IMG/VR virus record: IMGVR_UViG_3300040751_002893
Coordinates: 25,684-89,683 of that record
Source of the DNA: a virus
Direction: 5' to 3' (one strand)
Length of the DNA: 64,000 bases
Positions 62,207 through 64,000 of this stretch are shown here, piece by piece. The notes beneath the pieces are model-generated. The model saw only the letters and a list, made by a program, of their open reading frames with translations. It had not been told where the DNA came from and searched no databases. The first letter of the stretch is position 1, and every line of letters starts with the position of its first letter. Position numbers and translations under genes: made by a program.

Positions 62207-62648
62207 TGAAAAACTCCTCTCTAGAGCCTTTATTGATCTTACAGGTGGGAAACCTCTTTACAAGTTCAGATCCCTTTTCAAATCTCACTCTAACTTTTGG
62301 AAAATCTACAATGTCACAGCATATGTAAATTAAATCATTTGCTTTTTCATAAGCTATGCTTTCATTAAATTTTCTACCTGCTCCAAGTTGATTAGAAGGC
62401 ATAAATTTCAAACCATATTTTGTAAAGTTTTTAGCATCATATTTCACACCATCTTTGTCGATATGGTCATGATCTTTGTCTCCCTTAACACGGGATAAAT
62501 CTGGGAACCACTTTACTAGTTGCGGCTCCATAAACCACGAACAGCATCGTCCGTCCTTAAAGTTTTCTATCAACTCTTCTCTTGGAATATCTCCAAAAGA
62601 GAATTCCTTTACTTCGAAATGATAAGTTTTACTGTGTTCTATTTTCAT
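62199..62648 (-). CDS. Unknown protein coupled to the methyltransferase; possible nuclease
   Basis: 149 residues. CCSWFMEPQLVKWFPDLSRV, DHDHIDKDGVKYDAKNFTKY, SNQLGAGRKFNESIAYEKAN. The D/H/K-rich middle and coupling to an MTase suggest a type II-like restriction partner or specificity protein, but no confirmed PD-(D/E)XK core is visible. Confidence 0.55.
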   Translation of the reverse strand: MKIEHSKTYHFEVKEFSFGDIPREELIENFKDGRCCSWFMEPQLVKWFPDLSRVKGDKDHDHIDKDGVKYDAKNFTKYGLKFMPSNQLGAGRKFNESIAYEKANDLIYICCDIVDFPKVRVRFEKGSELVKRFPTCKINKGSREEFFNG

Positions 62649-62674
62649 GTTTCCTCCTCATTGAACATGTATAT

Positions 62675-62703
62675 ATTATATCACGGTATGTTGTGTTTGT
62701 CAA
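62675..62703 (-). promoter_or_regulatory. Perfect sigma-70 promoter of the methyltransferase unit
   Basis: Minus strand TTGACA, 17 bp, TATAAT, 27 bp before ATG 62648. Confidence 0.87.
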
Positions 62704-62714
62704 GTATTTTATAT

Positions 62715-62775
62715 AAAAAAAAAGGCATCCTAACGAGAGGAGCCCTTATCACTGATTCTTCAGTAGGATGCCTTT
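62715..62775 (-). terminator. Rho-independent terminator
   Basis: Minus strand perfect 12-bp stem AAAGGCATCCTA / TAGGATGCCTTT, 31-nt loop, then nine A/T of a T tract. Ends the virion-type unit 62805 and beyond. Confidence 0.9.
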
Positions 62776-62779
62776 AAAG

Positions 62780-62803
62780 CTATTCTACGTGGCCTGTTCC
62801 AAA
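62780..62803 (-). pseudogene. Remnant of a gene end (FGTGHVE stop)
   Basis: Between the stop at 62805 and the terminator the minus strand reads F-G-T-G-H-V-E-stop, matching the end V-I-G-T-G-H-I-E-stop of 63371-63997. It suggests that gene 62805-63329 was inserted before a duplicated gene end. Confidence 0.5.
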
Positions 62804-62804
62804 G

Positions 62805-63329
62805 TTATAAATAATCTGGACCTAGATTATCAGGTGAATAAACTTTATGTGGTCCTTGAAATGATTCACCAGAATGCTTTCTATGAAAGTCAGTCTGTAC
62901 AGAAGCAGTATTGTCAATGTCACCTACTGGTTCTCCTGTTATAGCGCTTAATTCATCTAATTTTTTATTGAGTTTTGCTACTAAAGGTCTCCAAACATCC
63001 GAGGTGTTGTTCCAAAGAGCCGCTCTTGCTTTCAATTGTAAATCAACAATTTCATTTTTCAACTGCATTATATTTTTCGGATCATCAGGCATCACTTCTA
63101 AATTCTCTTGTGAACCCAAACCTTTTGCGAGTTCTCTAGCCATTTTAGGATCTTCTTTCTCTAGATCTTCAATTTTCTTAAGAAACATTGCATCAATCCC
63201 AGCATCGTCACGGCGAATTTTTTTTAGAAATTCAGGATCAGGGTGTCCACCAGGATATCTCATTTCTTTGAGAACGCTGTCTAGTTCTTGTTTGATAATT
63301 CTTCTTATTGCTTCATTTGTTAATTTCAT
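62805..63329 (-). CDS. MKLT-tag protein
   Basis: 174 residues from ATG 63329 (SD GGAGAG; the TTG extension is dropped). MKLTNEAIRRIIKQELDSVL shared helix, then charged helices (FLKKIEDLEKEDPKMARELA) and a C-terminal TDFHRKHSGESFQGPHKVY. Preceded by CAATAAATAG (63350-63359). Probably virion-associated. Confidence 0.75.
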   Translation of the reverse strand: MKLTNEAIRRIIKQELDSVLKEMRYPGGHPDPEFLKKIRRDDAGIDAMFLKKIEDLEKEDPKMARELAKGLGSQENLEVMPDDPKNIMQLKNEIVDLQLKARAALWNNTSDVWRPLVAKLNKKLDELSAITGEPVGDIDNTASVQTDFHRKHSGESFQGPHKVYSPDNLGPDYL

Positions 63330-63370
63330 ATGAAATCTCTCCAACTTTACAATAAATAGTTTGTTTTTAT

Positions 63371-63997
63371 CTATTCAATGTGTCCTGTTCCAATAACTTC
63401 CCAAATCATATGCGAGTCAATGTAACCGTTAAACTCTGGTGCTATCTGTCTTCCTATTCTGTGTCGAATAAGATGCACAGCAGCTAGAGACCACATCGGA
63501 TATGACTGAAAGTATGCACCGGGAACAAACATATATCCTGTGTCTGTCTCCATACAACTAACCGCTCCGAGAAGTTGAGAACCATCGGGCGAATAAACCG
63601 CAATAAGAATCTCAAAGTAATCAAGAGGCAGAACAGGGAACCATGTAAAAGTTGTTCCATTCTTGGAAATTACGGCATCAAAAGCGTAAGAAGGATCGAC
63701 CCATAGTAAGGTATAGGGTTGAATGTCGTCAAAGCCTTCTATGGTCGTAAATGCGTCAACTATCGTGCCGTTTTCAGTAACAATTGTATGAGGTGTCTGT
63801 CTCTGTATTTGATACTCGTAGAGATAGTTGTTTGTCCACTGTCCTTGACCTGATGGGTTAAGTTGAATACTATTGAACATAGCTGGCTGTGTTGCTTGAA
63901 CCGGTTGAGAACTTACATAAGTTTCAATCATTTGTGTAGTGCATGTTCCAACAGGAGTCATATATTCAAAATAGTCTCCGGATGTTGGTTGGTGCAT
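63371..63997 (-). CDS. Virion-type protein, start may lie beyond the window
   Basis: At least 209 residues; frame is open to the right edge, so ATG 63997 may be internal. Beta-rich, Q/T/P/Y-rich: SSQPVQATQPAMFNSIQLNP, TTIEGFDDIQPYTLLWVDPS, then AAVHLIRHRIGRQIAPEFNG and ending VIGTGHIE. Looks like a tail or baseplate subunit; not recognised. Confidence 0.6.
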   Translation of the reverse strand: MHQPTSGDYFEYMTPVGTCTTQMIETYVSSQPVQATQPAMFNSIQLNPSGQGQWTNNYLYEYQIQRQTPHTIVTENGTIVDAFTTIEGFDDIQPYTLLWVDPSYAFDAVISKNGTTFTWFPVLPLDYFEILIAVYSPDGSQLLGAVSCMETDTGYMFVPGAYFQSYPMWSLAAVHLIRHRIGRQIAPEFNGYIDSHMIWEVIGTGHIE

Positions 63998-64000
63998 CTT

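Overview
The window reads as one continuous piece of a large tailed-phage genome, or a phage-like contig, larger than 64 kb. About 130 genes are packed on the minus strand, most joined by ATGA or TAATG stop/start overlaps. Phage character comes from an endolysin amidase, a ClpP-type protease beside an acidic scaffold-like protein, PhoH, dUTPase, a phage-type DnaE polymerase, HNH endonucleases, GroEL, an orphan adenine methyltransferase, tail-appendage-like proteins and dozens of tiny unknown genes. No terminase, portal, major capsid or sheath gene is present, so the phage family cannot be fixed. Promoters are classical TTGACA/TATAAT types plus perfect sigma-54 (-24/-12) boxes, which points to a host with RpoN, probably a proteobacterium-like Gram-negative (inference). 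No tRNA, rRNA, integrase, IS element or CRISPR array was seen.

Left part (1-24.1 kb, read right to left): virion-associated and accessory genes. These include two glycosyltransferases, appendage proteins, a Cas4-like nuclease, zinc metallopeptidases, PIN-PhoH, a eukaryotic-type phosphomannomutase, a class II aldolase and cupin, a HAD-Nudix fusion, a kinase-like protein, a VWA lipoprotein, and many proteins that share a short N-terminal helix (MKLT..LK.LI.EEL) resembling a capsid-targeting or prohead-processing tag.

Middle part (24.1-46 kb): an early or host-takeover style region of very small genes. Nearly every transcription unit starts with the same cassette: a 15-bp inverted repeat (GGACA-N5-TGTCC) next to a TTGACA/TATAAT promoter. 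The cassettes drive a MoxR ATPase/VWA-metallopeptidase pair, a UV-damage endonuclease, a zinc-knuckle protein, and about 28 tiny proteins, most starting M-K-x-G-D-L-V or M-I-G-x-L. Four G-rich spacers and several gene-free stretches interrupt the genes. The gene-free stretches at 26.2-26.6, 27.9-28.5, 31.4-31.6 and 44.9-45.4 kb carry ten sigma-54 boxes, all on the plus strand, opposite to every gene. Nine of them have a GTTATG/GAGTTATG element exactly 10 bp upstream.

Right part (46-64 kb): an exported serine protease, a mannose-type cupin, an HNH endonuclease, glutaredoxin, GroEL, a structural-type protein, endolysin, ClpP, scaffold-like protein, dUTPase, a 1141-residue DnaE, an adenine methyltransferase with a possible nuclease partner, and virion-type proteins at the edge. 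Most units here have strong plain TTGACA-17-TATAAT promoters. The strongest candidates for undescribed biology are the plus-strand sigma-54 arrays, the GGACA cassette regulon with its stop-codon/-35 overlap, the battery of tiny KGDL proteins, and hairpin-T-tract leaders that carry the Shine-Dalgarno of exported-protein genes.
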